Source: Ascochyta rabiei (lineage: Eukaryota; Ascomycota; Dothideomycetes; Pleosporales; Didymellaceae). Taken from it: 64,000 nucleotides of DNA. A program made the position numbers and the translations under genes. The stretch lies in assembly GCF_004011695.2 (NCBI RefSeq), contig NC_082407.1:2418001-2482000 (forward strand). Reading direction: 5' to 3'. The notes under the pieces were generated by a model that worked only from the letters and a program-made list of their open reading frames with translations, ran no database searches and was not told the DNA's origin. Positions 11,191 through 22,409 of this stretch are shown here, in pieces. The stretch's first letter is position 1; each line of letters begins with the position of its first letter.

Positions 11191-12302
11191 GATCCGATTG
11201 GGGTGGCGCGTCTTGGGAAAGCGGGAGAAGCGTGTGTGTTGTGGATAACGATCCGTTGTGCGAGTGGATGAGATGTTCCGTGATCGCATCGAGCAAACGA
11301 ATTAGCGCATCCAATGACGTCACCCCGATATGAATCTGCAGAATGAAAGCAATCTATAGCAACTTGCGCAACTTCAACCTTTAAGAAGCTCATGATCGCC
11401 ACATCAAGCAACAGACTTGATCTTGAATACACCTCTGACAGGCACTGCTCGCAAGGCCAGCTTTTGGCTCGCGACTATGCCCTCCGAATAAGAATGTCAC
11501 GAGTTTAGCGTGTCACCAAGATGGCACACACTTCAGTCTACGCAAAGCTTAGAAGGAGGAACTTTACTGATTACAATCTCCATCCTGAGAGACTATTTGC
11601 CATGACATGACATCATGAGTTCCAAACTCTCACTGAATCATTTTCGTTTGATCATAAGACGTTTTCTATGTTTGCTGCTTAGTCTCGCCATCCGAAATGA
11701 GTTTACGGATCGGATCGTATTGCAAATCTCAGCTAGCAGAATGGATCGAGAGCAGTGGCGTTTAGAGCTGTATTGGATTCTGTGGTTCCCTGCGTACATT
11801 TACGAGAGCAGCAGGCTCTGGAACTCACTATATGTTTCTTCAATGGGCTGCAAGAATCTTGTGGTGTTGCGGTGATGTTAAAGTGGTGCAGCATTGTGTG
11901 GAAGGCACGGTGTGAACGACTCAAAGCAGATTCCGGCCAGAAGTTCACAGCGAATCAGAATGAACACAGCAAATCTTGAAGTGAGATCTCATTACTTCGA
12001 ACTAATCATACAACAGCTGTTCATGCAAAAGCGAGACTCGCTGAGAAGGTGGTGTGACAAAGGAAAAGGTGCTGAAGAGCTGGCATCGAACCGGGACAAA
12101 GCCCAAGAACAAAACGAGAACGCTGCAAACATTATACATCCAAACCACCGACCTCAGGTCTGAGCATCTCTAGTGCTGACCTTCAAACCCCCCGATCTTC
12201 CAGCCAGTACAGAGAGTCGTTCCTTTGTGTCGAAGGTGTGATATCATTTTAGGGGACAGAAATCATCAACGTCGTACACTCACGTCAAACCAGACGCAGC
12301 GT
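11191..12302. other. intergenic, no gene seen
   Basis: About 1.1 kb, relatively AT-rich between 11600 and 12000. Several short ORFs, none with domain features. A T-arm-like sequence near 12085 was examined and does not fold as a tRNA. Confidence 0.45.
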
Positions 12303-15300
12303 TTACTTTCCGCCGAGGAGACCACCAACGAGAGGGATCTTACTTGCGGCGCCACCGCTCTTCTTCTTCTTGTCCTTGTCACCGCCAAAGAGGCCACCAA
12401 GGCCAAGGCCACTGAGGAGCTTGTTGATTCCAAGACCACCCAGAAGGCCGTTGACAAGGCCACCGAGACCAAGGCCGTTGAGAAGCTTGCCGACAAGGTT
12501 GAGGACACCAGTCAGCAGCAGACCAACAGCAGCGATGATCTGGAACAGCGGCTCGGTGAGCAGACCCCAGAGAGGGTTGAGCTTCTTCTTGGCGTGGGGC
12601 ATGTCGGAGATCTTCTTCTTCGCGTTGTCGATGGTAGTGACAACAGAAGACGTCAGCTCCTTCAAACAGTCGGCCAGCTTGTACTCTTCAGGCGAAGCCT
12701 CGCCAGTTTGCTGGCGACCCTTGGCCTGCGCAGCGATGCGACCATCAGGGTCGAGGCCACGGAGCGAGCCGTTGCACTCGTTCAGGATGCGGCCACCCTC
12801 CTCGATGAGAGGCTTGACGTTATTGACGAGCTCCTCCTCGTCGAGCTCGTCGCGAGGCGTGCGGTCGGCCTTCTCGATGTACTGGAAAGTGGTTAGTATA
12901 CAGCGTGTGGGATAGATGCGGGATCGAACTTACCTCAGTGATCTGCTTCATGACAGGCTGGACACGCTCAAGAGTCTGCTGGCAGATGGCAGCCATCTTG
13001 TTAGCAAGCTCAGAGTCCTCGCGGCGCTGTCTCTCTTCGTCGGTCTCATCCTCGGGAATCTCTTCTTCTTCTTGGATGTTGCCAAGGAGAGTGACCTCGC
13101 CGACCTTGTTGCCGTCGTTGTCAATGACATAGCCGTTGTCGTCGATCTCAAGACCAGCGCAGTGACCAAGGTCACCAGCAGTAAGACGGCCAATGACATC
13201 GCCATTCTCGTCACGGACATCGCCCTCCTTGTTGACACGCATGCCAGACATGGGGTTGATGCGGCGCTCCTTCTCCTCAGGCTCCCATCGCTCGGCCTTT
13301 CCGATGACGTTGCCGTTCTTGTCGTTGATGTCGCCATCCTCGTCAACGTGGTGGCCAGCAAGCTTCTTGATGTCGCCCTCGATAACGCGACCGATGATGT
13401 CGCCATCGGCGGTCTGGACGGTACCGTCCTTCACAACCTTGTTGTTGTCGAAGCCAGCGAATGGTCCCTCAGGTGTAGACGCGGCTCCGTGAACAAGCTC
13501 GGCCTTGCCGATAACGTTACCTGCGTTGTCCCAGATCTGGCCCTTGCCGTCAACCTTCTTGCCGACAAGGGTAGCTGGGTCGCCTTCAGAGACACGACCA
13601 AGGATGGTGCCGCTGGAGTCAACGACGTTGCCGGCCTTGTTGACGGTGCATCCAGCGAGAGCAGACAGATCGACCTCATCGGGCTCCTCCTCCTCGAAAG
13701 GTTCAGCATGACCCTTGACGTTGCCGTACTTGTCGATGATGTCACCATCTTCGTCGACAGTGTGACCAACGAGCTTCTTCGCGTCGCCCTGTGTGATCTG
13801 GCCAACACGGTTGCCGTCGTTGTCCTCGACGAATCCGTCCTTGACGACACGCAGGCCTTCGTAGCCGGCGAAGGGACCCTCCTGGCGAGTGACACGCTCG
13901 TTATCAGGAATGAGCTCACAGCGGCCGACAACCTTTCCAGTGTCTCCATGGATGAGACCCTCGCCATCAGACTTGCGACCAGCAAGCTCCTTCAAGTTGC
14001 CTTCAACGAGCTTCCCGACAGGAATACCTTCGTTGTTGACGAGGTAACCTTGCTTGTTGAGGGTGAGGCCATCGAGACTGGACAGATCGGCAGGAGCTTC
14101 CTCCTCTTCGTCCTCGATTGGCTCGGCGTGACCCTTGACGTTACCGAACTTGTCAAGAATGTCTCCATCCTCGTCGACGCGCAGTCCAACCATGCGCTTG
14201 GCGTCACCCTCAACGACCTGGCCAACAACGTTGTCGTCGGCATCAGCAACCTTGCCTTCGGCGATGACACGAAGACCCTCAAGTCCACCGAAGATCCCTT
14301 CAGGCTTAGACTCGCGCTCACTCTCAGGGATGAGCTCGCAACGGCCAATGACCTTTCCGGTATCGCTGTGGATGAGGCCCTCGCCGTCAGACTTGCGGCC
14401 TGAAAGCTCTTTGAGGTTACCCTCGACAAGCCTGCCGATAGGAATGCCTTCCTGGTTGACGAGCTTGCCTTGCTTGTTCAGGGTAAGACCCTCGAGGACA
14501 GAGAGGTCCTCAGGAACCTCCTCCTCGGGCTCTTCCTCCTCGATTGGCTCGGCGTGACCCTTGACGTTGCCGAACTTGTCAAGAATATCACCATCCTCAT
14601 CAACGCGGAGACCCACGAGGCGCTTAGCGTTGCCTTCAACAACCTCGCCGACGATGTTCTCATCCTCATCAGCAACCTTGCCGTCAGCGACAACGCGCAG
14701 GCCTTCGAGGCCGCCAAAGATGCCCTCAGGCTTAGACTCGCGCTCACTCTCGGGGATGAGCTCGCAGCGACCGATGACTTTGCCGGCATCGTTCCATATC
14801 TGACCGTTCTCGTCGATCTGACGCCCATTGAGCTCCTTGGCGTTGCCCTCGACAAGGCGGCCGATGGGTACACCTTCGTCGCCGATGACGTTGCCCTGCT
14901 TGTTGACGGTCTTGCCCTTGAGGAGGGAAAGATCCTCGGGCTCCTCTTCCTCTGGCTCAGGGGCATCTTCTTCCTCGTAGCGTTCAGCGTGGCCGACGAC
15001 AGAGCCCTTTTTGTCGAGGATGTCACCATCCTCGTCGACAGAGCGGCCGATGAGCTTCTTGGCGTCACCTTCAACGACGTAACCAACGCGGTTGTTGTTC
15101 ACGTCCTCAACGAAGCCGTCCTTGACGACAGTGAGTCCCTCGAGACCGGCGAAAGGAGCCTCTTCCTCGGCGTCCTCCTTGGGGACGGTCTGGGCGCGTC
15201 CGATAACGTTGCCCTTGTTGTCCCAGAACTGACCCTCAGCGTCGGCGGTGATACCAGACTTGGAGAGCTTCTTCGCGTCACCTTCGGTGAGCTCTCCAAC

Positions 15301-18156
15301 GATGTTGCCGTTGGAGTCAATGAGCTTGCCAGACTTGTTCACACTCAATCCATCGAGGATGGACAGGGGTGGGCGGTTGTCTTCAGCATCCTCGGCTGCA
15401 TCCTCAGCAGCATCCTGGGCATCTTCAGCGGCGTCTTGAGCATCTTCAGCCTCAGCCTTAACATCCTCAGCGTCTTCGGCACCCTCTTGGGCATCGTCAG
15501 CAGCATCTTCAGCCTCAGCCTTAGCATCCTCAGCGTCTTCGGCACTCTCTTGGGCATCATCAGCAGCATCCTCGGCCTGGTCGACCTGCTGCTCGATCAT
15601 CTTAGGAAGGGTCTTGACCTTTCCGATGACATTGCCATCCTTGTCAAGAACCTCTCCCTTCTCGTTGATCTTCTTGCCAGCGCATTCGCTGGCGTCGCCC
15701 TCGGAAAGTTCTCCGATTGGCTCACCCTCTTCGTCGAGTACCTGTCCCTTCTTGTTGACCTTGAGGCCTTCAAGGACATCGACCTCGGGGGTGACTTCGA
15801 CTTCCTTGACCTCGGGCTCGACCTCACCAAGACGCTCCTTGAGCTCCTTCTGGGCGTCGAAAGCAGCCTCGCCGGCAACGACCTGGACCTTACCGATGGG
15901 CTTGCCCTCCTTGTCCAGGACCTCGCCCTTCTCGTTGATGGTCTTGCCAGCACAGTCCTTGGCCTCGCCCTCGGAGAGCTCGCCAATTTCCTCGCCTTCC
16001 GCATCAAGGACCTTGCCCTTCTTGTTAACCTTGAGACCCTCCAAGATGCGAATGTCAAGAGCGTTCTTGGCAGACTCCTTGAGCTTCTCGGCACCACCCT
16101 CTGCAAGCTCGACGTTGCCGAGAACGTTGCCCTCGGAGTCAACAACCTCACCCTTCTCGTTGACGGTGAGGCCCTTGAGCTCCTTGACATCGCCCTCGAA
16201 GTCATCGCCAACTTGGCCGACGACTTCGCCATCGTCGTTGAGGACCTCTCCCTCGGAGTTGACCTCGAGACCCTCGAGCGCCTCAACACCGGGAAGCTCA
16301 TCCTCAACGTCGGCGGCCTTGTCTTCGACATCATCCTTGGCGCCTTCGGCAGCGTCCTCGGTGGTGTCCTTGATGTCTTCCTTGGCGTCTTGGGCGGCGT
16401 CCTTGACACCCTCGACGGCATCACCCTTGGCATCGTCGTCTTCTTCTTCTCCATCTTCTTCTTCTTCGTCGTCGTCGACAAGATCGGCAGCATCAGGGTG
16501 GAGCTCGGCGCGAGCAATGACGTTGCCATCATCGTCGAGGATCTCGCCGTCCTCGTTGAACTGCTTGCCCTGAATATCAGATGGGTCGCCGTCGACCAAG
16601 TGGCCAACAAAGTCACCATCCTCGTTCAGGATCTGGCCGGTCCTGTCGGCTGTCAGGCCGTCGAGGATACTGAGAGGAGGCATCTTGGGTCCATCACTAG
16701 CACCCTTCTTGAGCTCGTCAGGAAGCTGGTCCTCGGGGAGAAGCTCGCAACGGCCGACAAGATCGCCATCGTCATCGAGGATCTCGCCGTTGTCGCCGAT
16801 GGGGTAGCCAGCAAGATCTTCGGCATCGCCCTCTACCAGACGACCGACGGGCTTACCGTCCTTGCTGACAACACCCTCCTCATCCACTTCAAGACCCTTG
16901 AGAAGACTCAGGTCAAGGCCCTCGGACTGATCCTCGACGGAATCCTTGACATCGTCGGTGGCATCCTCGGCACCATCCTTGGCGCCTTCGGCAGTGTCTT
17001 TGGCGTCACCAGCCTTGTCGTCGGCGGTAGCCTTCGCCTCGTCGGCCTTGTCTTTGGCGTCGCCAGCAGCGTCGTCGGCCTTGTCTTCAACGTCGCCAGC
17101 AGCGTCGTCGGCCTTGTCTTCAACGTCACCAGCAGCGTCGTCGGCCTTGTCTTCAACATCGCCAGCGGCGTCGTCGACAGTGTCTTTGGCATCATCAGCG
17201 ACATCACCGGCTTTGTCTTTGGCGCCTTCAGCGACATCACCAGCCTTGTCCTGTACGTCGTCGGTAGCATCCTCGGCGGTGTCCTGGCCGCTCTGAGCAG
17301 TGTCCTTGGCAGTCTCGGTAGCGTCGTCAGCGGCCTCCAGGGCAGACTTGTCTTGAGATTGCTTGCTAGCATCCTCGACGGCACCCTTGGGGTCCTTGGA
17401 GGCCTTGCTAGCCAGGTTGGAAGCGCGGCCAGCGAGACCGCGGGCGCCACTCAAGGCACCTTCACCAGCTTTGCTGGCAGTGTCTGTGGCGTCATCTTCG
17501 GTATTATCGACTGTGTCTTCGGCGTCATCACCGGCCTTCTGAGTGGCGTCGTCCTCGGTCTCCTCAGCCTCCTCGTCTTCATCATCTTCATCGTCTTCAT
17601 CGTCGTCGATGGGTTTTGGCTCAGCCTCGGAGAGATCGTCTCCGGCTTGAGATACCTTTCCTGTGGTGTCTTGGGCAGTACCTTCTGCTTGCTTCTTGGT
17701 GTCTTGGGCAGTGTCTTGGGCCTTCTTCTGGCTATCTTGCGCGGTGCCTTGTGCTGTGTCCTTTGTGTCTTGGGCAGCGTCCTTTGCTTGCTCCTTGGTA
17801 TCCTCGGCCGTGTCTTGTGCCTGGGTCTTTGTGTCTTCGACAGCTGACTGGGCTTTCTCGGAAACGTCCGAAGTGTCTGGTGCCTGCGATTGGGGCTTGT
17901 TCAGCTTGGGAGCCGACTGCTGGGGCTTCCTGCCAAGCTTGGTAGGAGTGCGGGGGGTGTCACTCTTTCCTGCGGCGGGGGAAGGCATGCTGGTGTCGTT
18001 TGTGGGGGGATCGTAAGAGGACTGTGTGGGGGTTCGTTGACTCGTAGCAGAAACGTTACTGCTGATAGATCGTGAGCGGAGGGAACGGGGGGAGTTCCTA
18101 TTAGGCGTCGGGGGGAACGAGTAATAGGTGTAAGAGTGTGAAGAGTTTTCTGTCAT
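12303..18156 (-). CDS. giant LEA-like / DUF3659 repeat protein
   Basis: Two exons, 18156-12934 and 12881-12303 (52-nt intron), encode 1933 aa. Residues about 1-80 are Ser/Pro/Thr-rich and disordered. Residues about 85-175 and 215-400 are LEA-like amphipathic helices with Ala/Asp/Lys 11-mers (for example DDAAGDVEDKA repeated back to back). From about 416 to 1695 there are 16 units of about 70 aa, each built on the scheme LxxLxGLxVNKxGxVxDxxG followed by GELxEGxAK and VDEDGDIxDKxGNVxG. This matches the fungal DUF3659 repeat. The final part has a conserved helical segment (YIEKADRTPRDELDEEELVNNV) and a Gly/Leu-rich hydrophobic tail (LLLTGVLNLVGKLLNG). Function is unknown. Desiccation-type helices suggest stress protection or scaffolding, and the tail suggests membrane or lipid contact; both are inference. 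Confidence 0.9.
17050..17170 (-). repeat. 33-bp coding tandem repeat in the LEA-like gene
   Basis: Roughly four tandem copies of a 33-bp unit encode the 11-residue helix module DDAAGDVEDKA. Copies are nearly identical at the DNA level, which suggests recent unit duplication and a potentially length-variable locus. Confidence 0.8.
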
Positions 18157-18938
18157 GTATCAATTGACGAAGGGGTCGTCTTTGTAGCTGGGGAGAAGGA
18201 GCACGGATTGCAAGGCAGGCGTGCATTTATGGGTCAAGATGGGATCATGGGCGAATTCTCAGTATGACGTCGACGTGTAGGGCTGTATGAGGCATGTAGC
18301 AGGGGCAGCTCGCGCCACAGTAGGGAGAGCTGGGAGAGCTGGGCCAGCAGAACCTGTTTTGGAGCTGAGGACTGGAGTGTGTGCGACCGAGTGCAGCGAA
18401 CCAGAGGCCAGTTGCGTCACTTGCCCCAGCCTTGGGCGGGGCACTGCTCCCGTTTCGCGGAGCCATGATGAGAGAGGTCCACTCGGTGAGGTGACAAGCG
18501 CGGGTGAGCGCTGCAACAGGGGGGGAGCTGTCCTCTGGTACCTACACATCGTCGATGGGCCACGGCGAGCGGCCAGGCTGGGAAAGGGGGCTCGCCGGCG
18601 TTGACGGGAGCGGTCGATGTGTTTTGGACTGCACTGGGCCTGGAATGCTCCCGCAGCAGCCAGACGTCTCCACGAAACCTGCTGAACCTGCTGTCGTGTC
18701 TTGCCGCCGTGCGCTGGATGATGATCCAGGTCCGATCGACGGCCTCGCGACCGCCTTCTCCACAAGGCCCCGCCATCGAAACGTACATGCCTGAGGCTGC
18801 CGCGCTCCGCTCCAACCAGAAGCCCGCCACGCGCCGAGGCTGTCGAGAGGGGGCAGGTCTTGCCGTGCGGTGGGCGAAGCAGGTGGCGGCATCCTCCCAG
18901 GTGATGTAACCTGCCATGACGTAGCGCATCGGGGAGCT

Positions 18939-18999
18939 CCCCTGCCACATCCCTGCCACATCCCTGCCACACCCCTGCCACACCCCTGCCACATCCCTG
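18939..18999 (+). repeat. 11-bp minisatellite
   Basis: Five direct copies of an 11-bp unit (CCCTGCCACAT with T/C variation at the last base), followed by a partial sixth copy. Confidence 0.9.
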
Positions 19000-19886
19000 T
19001 CCCGCGCTCGCTTACGACACGGCCCCCGCTGCGCATCTGCACGACTCTACCTACTCTGCGCGACTCTGCGCGACTCTGCACCTGCCATGTTCCTCAGATG
19101 TCACCCGCCTAGACTGCGTTCAGACGGCGGGACAAGAGAGGAGCGGGAAGCCCTGACGTGGCCCTGCGCGCTGCTGCTGATCAGGAACCACTTGTTCGAG
19201 CCATCATGCACCCCAGACGCGGTCGACGTCCTGGACGGAGGTTCCTGCGCAAGCACTCGACGTTGGACTGTTCACTGTACCACGGCACCGTTCAGAACAC
19301 GCGAGACGCGATGTGTGGGCCCGACGCCGTTGAGAGTGCGGTGCTGGTGCGCTAACTGCAGTGCCCGCTGTTTCGTCACACGGATCGTCTGGGAAACGGG
19401 CGGCTGCTGTCGACACAGAGGCGAGCGGGGCCTGTGTGCTCGTACAGTAGCCGTCGTGGTACAGCAGCGCGCCTTCCATGTCCTGGTGCTTGAAACTGCG
19501 CTCGAATCACAGAGGAGCTGCAGTATCGGTACCTGAACACACAATCGTGCTGCACGCCTGACACGTACGCACAGTCAAACTGCGAATGCACGGTTGACAT
19601 GGTTGAAAGGCCATGGTAGGTCTCACAACACTTCTCGTCCACGGTGCTTGCAACGCAGGCAGGAAGCACTGCATCCTCTGGCATGCACTGCCATGGGCCA
19701 ATCACAACGACGTCTCGACCACTCGGCCATGCAGCCTCTAGCGTACCGCCTACCAGCAGTTGCGCAGCAAGAAACCTGCTCCTGAATCACTGGCTCGTAC
19801 GGTACCATGATGCTGCCATTTGAGAATCAAGAAGCCACACAGCGAACGGCCACAGCGAACGGACAGCAATACCTGATACCACCTAG

Positions 19887-20024
19887 CATCTACACATGGC
19901 AGCATCATGCCTAATACAACCTCCATCTACACATGGCGGCATCCATGCCTAATACAACCTCCGTCCACACATGGCGGCATCCATGCCTAATACAACCTCG
20001 CATCTACACATGGCGGCATCCATG
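19887..20024 (+). repeat. 37-39 bp minisatellite
   Basis: Three full copies and one partial copy of a unit beginning CATCTACACATGGCGGCATC and ending AATACAACCTC. Copies differ by a few substitutions and 1-bp indels. Confidence 0.9.
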
Positions 20025-20507
20025 ATCGCGTATGATGTCACCATTCGCTCCACCCAGCCACACGACGCGACGGGTACAAGCGCGTGGGCTCGGATGGACC
20101 TGATCTCCGGTTCCTCTCCCAGGATCAGCGTCCATCGATTCCAAAGTCCAGCGTCAGTGCTGGCGGCTTGGCTGCTCCATCGAGATGCAAAGCTGGGCGT
20201 CGCAAACCCTCGTAACAAGGGCCGCGCCACTGGAGATCATAGAGGGCGTGGTATGATTTGCGACGACGTGGACGCTCTCGCCTTTGGAGAGTAGCAGTGT
20301 GAAGACTTTTCCGATGCCTTTCGCACCTCGGCCAAGGTTGAGCGCAGCAAGACCAGCTGAGCTTATGCAGGTACGCTTTTGCAGCGTGTGAACAACAGCG
20401 TGGCAAGACTGTTCCTGTTTTCGACACTCACGAAGCCACCGCACACGAGTGTTGTGTGAAAGTGGACTGGGAGAAAGATAGGTATCGTATTCTAACCACG
20501 AACAAGA

Positions 20508-22409
20508 TCAAGCAGGCACGCCGCTCGCCGCAGCCGGCTGTGGTGCACTCTTCGACAGACCGTCTCCCTTGCCACCCGGCGGTATTCCACTTTCCACCTC
20601 CTGGCCAGACTTGCTCAGCACCTTACTCCTCCTCTGCTCTTTCGCCTGCTCTTTCGCCTGCTCTTTTTCTCGATTCGCGGGCTTGTCCCTCTCGCCGTTT
20701 CGACTGATCTTCCTCCATATTCGGCGCCCCCAACTCTTTTCTTTCTGCTCGGCTTCCTTCTTCTCCGCCTGGTTGGCAAGCAGCTGTCGTTCTCGCTGCG
20801 CGCTCTTGCTGTTGTCCTTTTGCTCTTCCACCTTCTTCTCATAGACCTCAGGATGCACCACCTTCGTCTCGGCGTCTTTGACCGCGCCAACGCTCTTCTT
20901 GACCTTCCGCCGCGTTTGAACGTAGGCTTCGAGCCCCACCAACACCGCATACGAACGCGAGATGCTGACGCGGCTCATGTCGACGCCGTTGTCCTGCATG
21001 CTGTGCACAAACGCACGGAAGTTCTTCGTGGGCGGGCGGTAGTGGCCTGAGAGTGGAGAGAGACGACGCAGTTGCCCATCTTTGATGCGGACGAGGCCTG
21101 CGGCTGATATCCGCGCGCCGTGTAGAAACGACGAGTGCTGGAAGGCGCCGGACTGCTTGATGCCAATGTAAAGGCGGAAGGAAGTATCCGCGACCTGATC
21201 AGTGTCAGTTTCGAGGTATGTGATCAGCAATGTTGAGGCGACGTACGAAGATCCAGGAATTCGGCTTGACCGAACTGCGCAACAGGTGGTTCAGTATAGT
21301 CGCCGCGGATACATGCTTGATCTTCTTGATCCCCTTCGCCTTGTCCAGATCCTCGTTGACATAGTGTTCGCCCTCCACATCGCTGTGTTCGGCCGACGAA
21401 CTCGAACTTGAAGACGTTATCGAAGAGCTCCTCGAGTGTCTGAAGTTCCGGCTCTGTCCGTCATGCAGCAGCTGCCCGTTGGGCCCATATGCCGGCGTAT
21501 CGTCGTCGACGGGAACGATTCCATTCACACTATCTTTGTACTCGGTCGTTGTGTTGATCCGCTCACCGTTCTTCGCCCAGCACAGTCGGCCTTCCTCGTC
21601 GATTCTCACCATGTAGTTCAGCCGCTCCTCGCGCGACAGATACCGAACCTGCTCTTTCTCCAGCCTCTCTCTTGACACGGTAGGGTGCTCAAAGGTCCGC
21701 CCCTCGCCTTTGTCGAGCCAGTAGAAGAAATTCTCGTTCGTCGAGGCCTTCTTCCAGTGTTCGTGGTATGCGCGTAGGTTCGAGCCGTACCGGTGCTTCT
21801 GGTCCACCATCTCGAGGAAATAGGGCAGGTCCATCATCTTGGCCGTCTTGTCGCGCTCGGATTTCTGTTCCACCTTCTTTCGCCGCTGGTTGATACGCTC
21901 TTCAGGAGACCGCTCGTCTGCTGTGTCCGATTCGGAGCGCGCATCGGGCGCATCGTCTGCGCCGGCTCGACGCGCGATCTCGCCTACACGCTTCCAGTTG
22001 TTTCGCGCTGCCGCGGAGTTCGCGCGGGCGCGCTGTTCAGGAGTCGCGAGGGAATCTCGATTTGGAGTGCTGTCTGCGCGGGACTTGAGGCGTGTTGCAT
22101 TGCGCCATTTCGCTGAGGCAAGGTTAGCTTGCGCTGAGGGCGGAGAGGAGGTAGGCTAACCGTCTCGTACAGCCTGTCTCGCAGTCAATTTCGAGTTCGG
22201 GTTCACGGGAGATTGGGAGAGTTTACTTCTGCCCAGCGTGCACTAGCATCCAGCCCGATGCCCTGGAGCTGGCGCCGTTCTCTGTATCCGCGATAATTGC
22301 GCTGGATCATCTGCGCGGCCTGTTGCTGCTCATGACGGTCACCAGGGCTCGCACCATCTCCGGCTGGCCTCTCGACGGACGCCGCCAAGGCAGACCCGCC
22401 TTCCACCAT
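20508..22409 (-). CDS. IQ calmodulin-binding motif protein
   Basis: Exons 22409-22227, a 13-nt microexon 22173-22161, 22112-21247 and 21194-20508 give 582 aa. An IQ motif (AAQMIQRNYRGYRERRQLQG) lies at residues about 31-50. The body contains FLEMVDQKHRYGSNLRAYHEHW, ENFFYWLDKGEGR and SREERLNYMVRIDEEGRLCWAKNG, the conserved core of a fungal IQ-domain protein family of unknown precise role. A Ser-rich linker follows, then SWIF|VADTSFRLYIGIKQSGAFQHSSFL with a FSH-LxxxxI-like compact region, and a long Lys/Glu coiled-coil tail. It probably binds calmodulin through the IQ helix. The ATG at 22409 was chosen as first Met before the IQ; an ATG at 22559 could add 50 residues. The microexon restores ARWAEAVRDAKWRNATR. 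Confidence 0.85.

Larger units (their letters stand above)
18157..20507. other. gene-poor region with minisatellites
   Basis: About 2.35 kb between the start of the LEA-like gene and the stop of the IQ-motif gene. Many ORFs are present because of GC-rich simple composition, but none has domain features. Two minisatellites (18939-18999 and 19887-20024) are listed separately. The promoter of the LEA-like gene must lie at its left end. Confidence 0.5.

Noticed and set aside
12070..12110. T-arm-like GGTTCGA on the minus strand, possible tRNA
   Set aside because: No acceptor stem, D-arm or anticodon arm could be fitted around it.
12916..14403. Second long plus-strand ORF antisense to the LEA-like gene
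   Set aside because: Same shadow effect as above. The minus strand has clean repeat homology, a start and a spliced end.
14470..17847. Plus-strand ORF of 1125 codons
   Set aside because: It is the exact antisense of the DUF3659 repeat array. Its length follows from the biased codons of the repeats, and its translation is Leu/Val/Ser-rich without domains.
18259..18981. 240-codon minus-strand ORF and several overlapping ones
   Set aside because: Arg/Ser/Gly-rich composition, several overlapping frames, a minisatellite inside and no family features.
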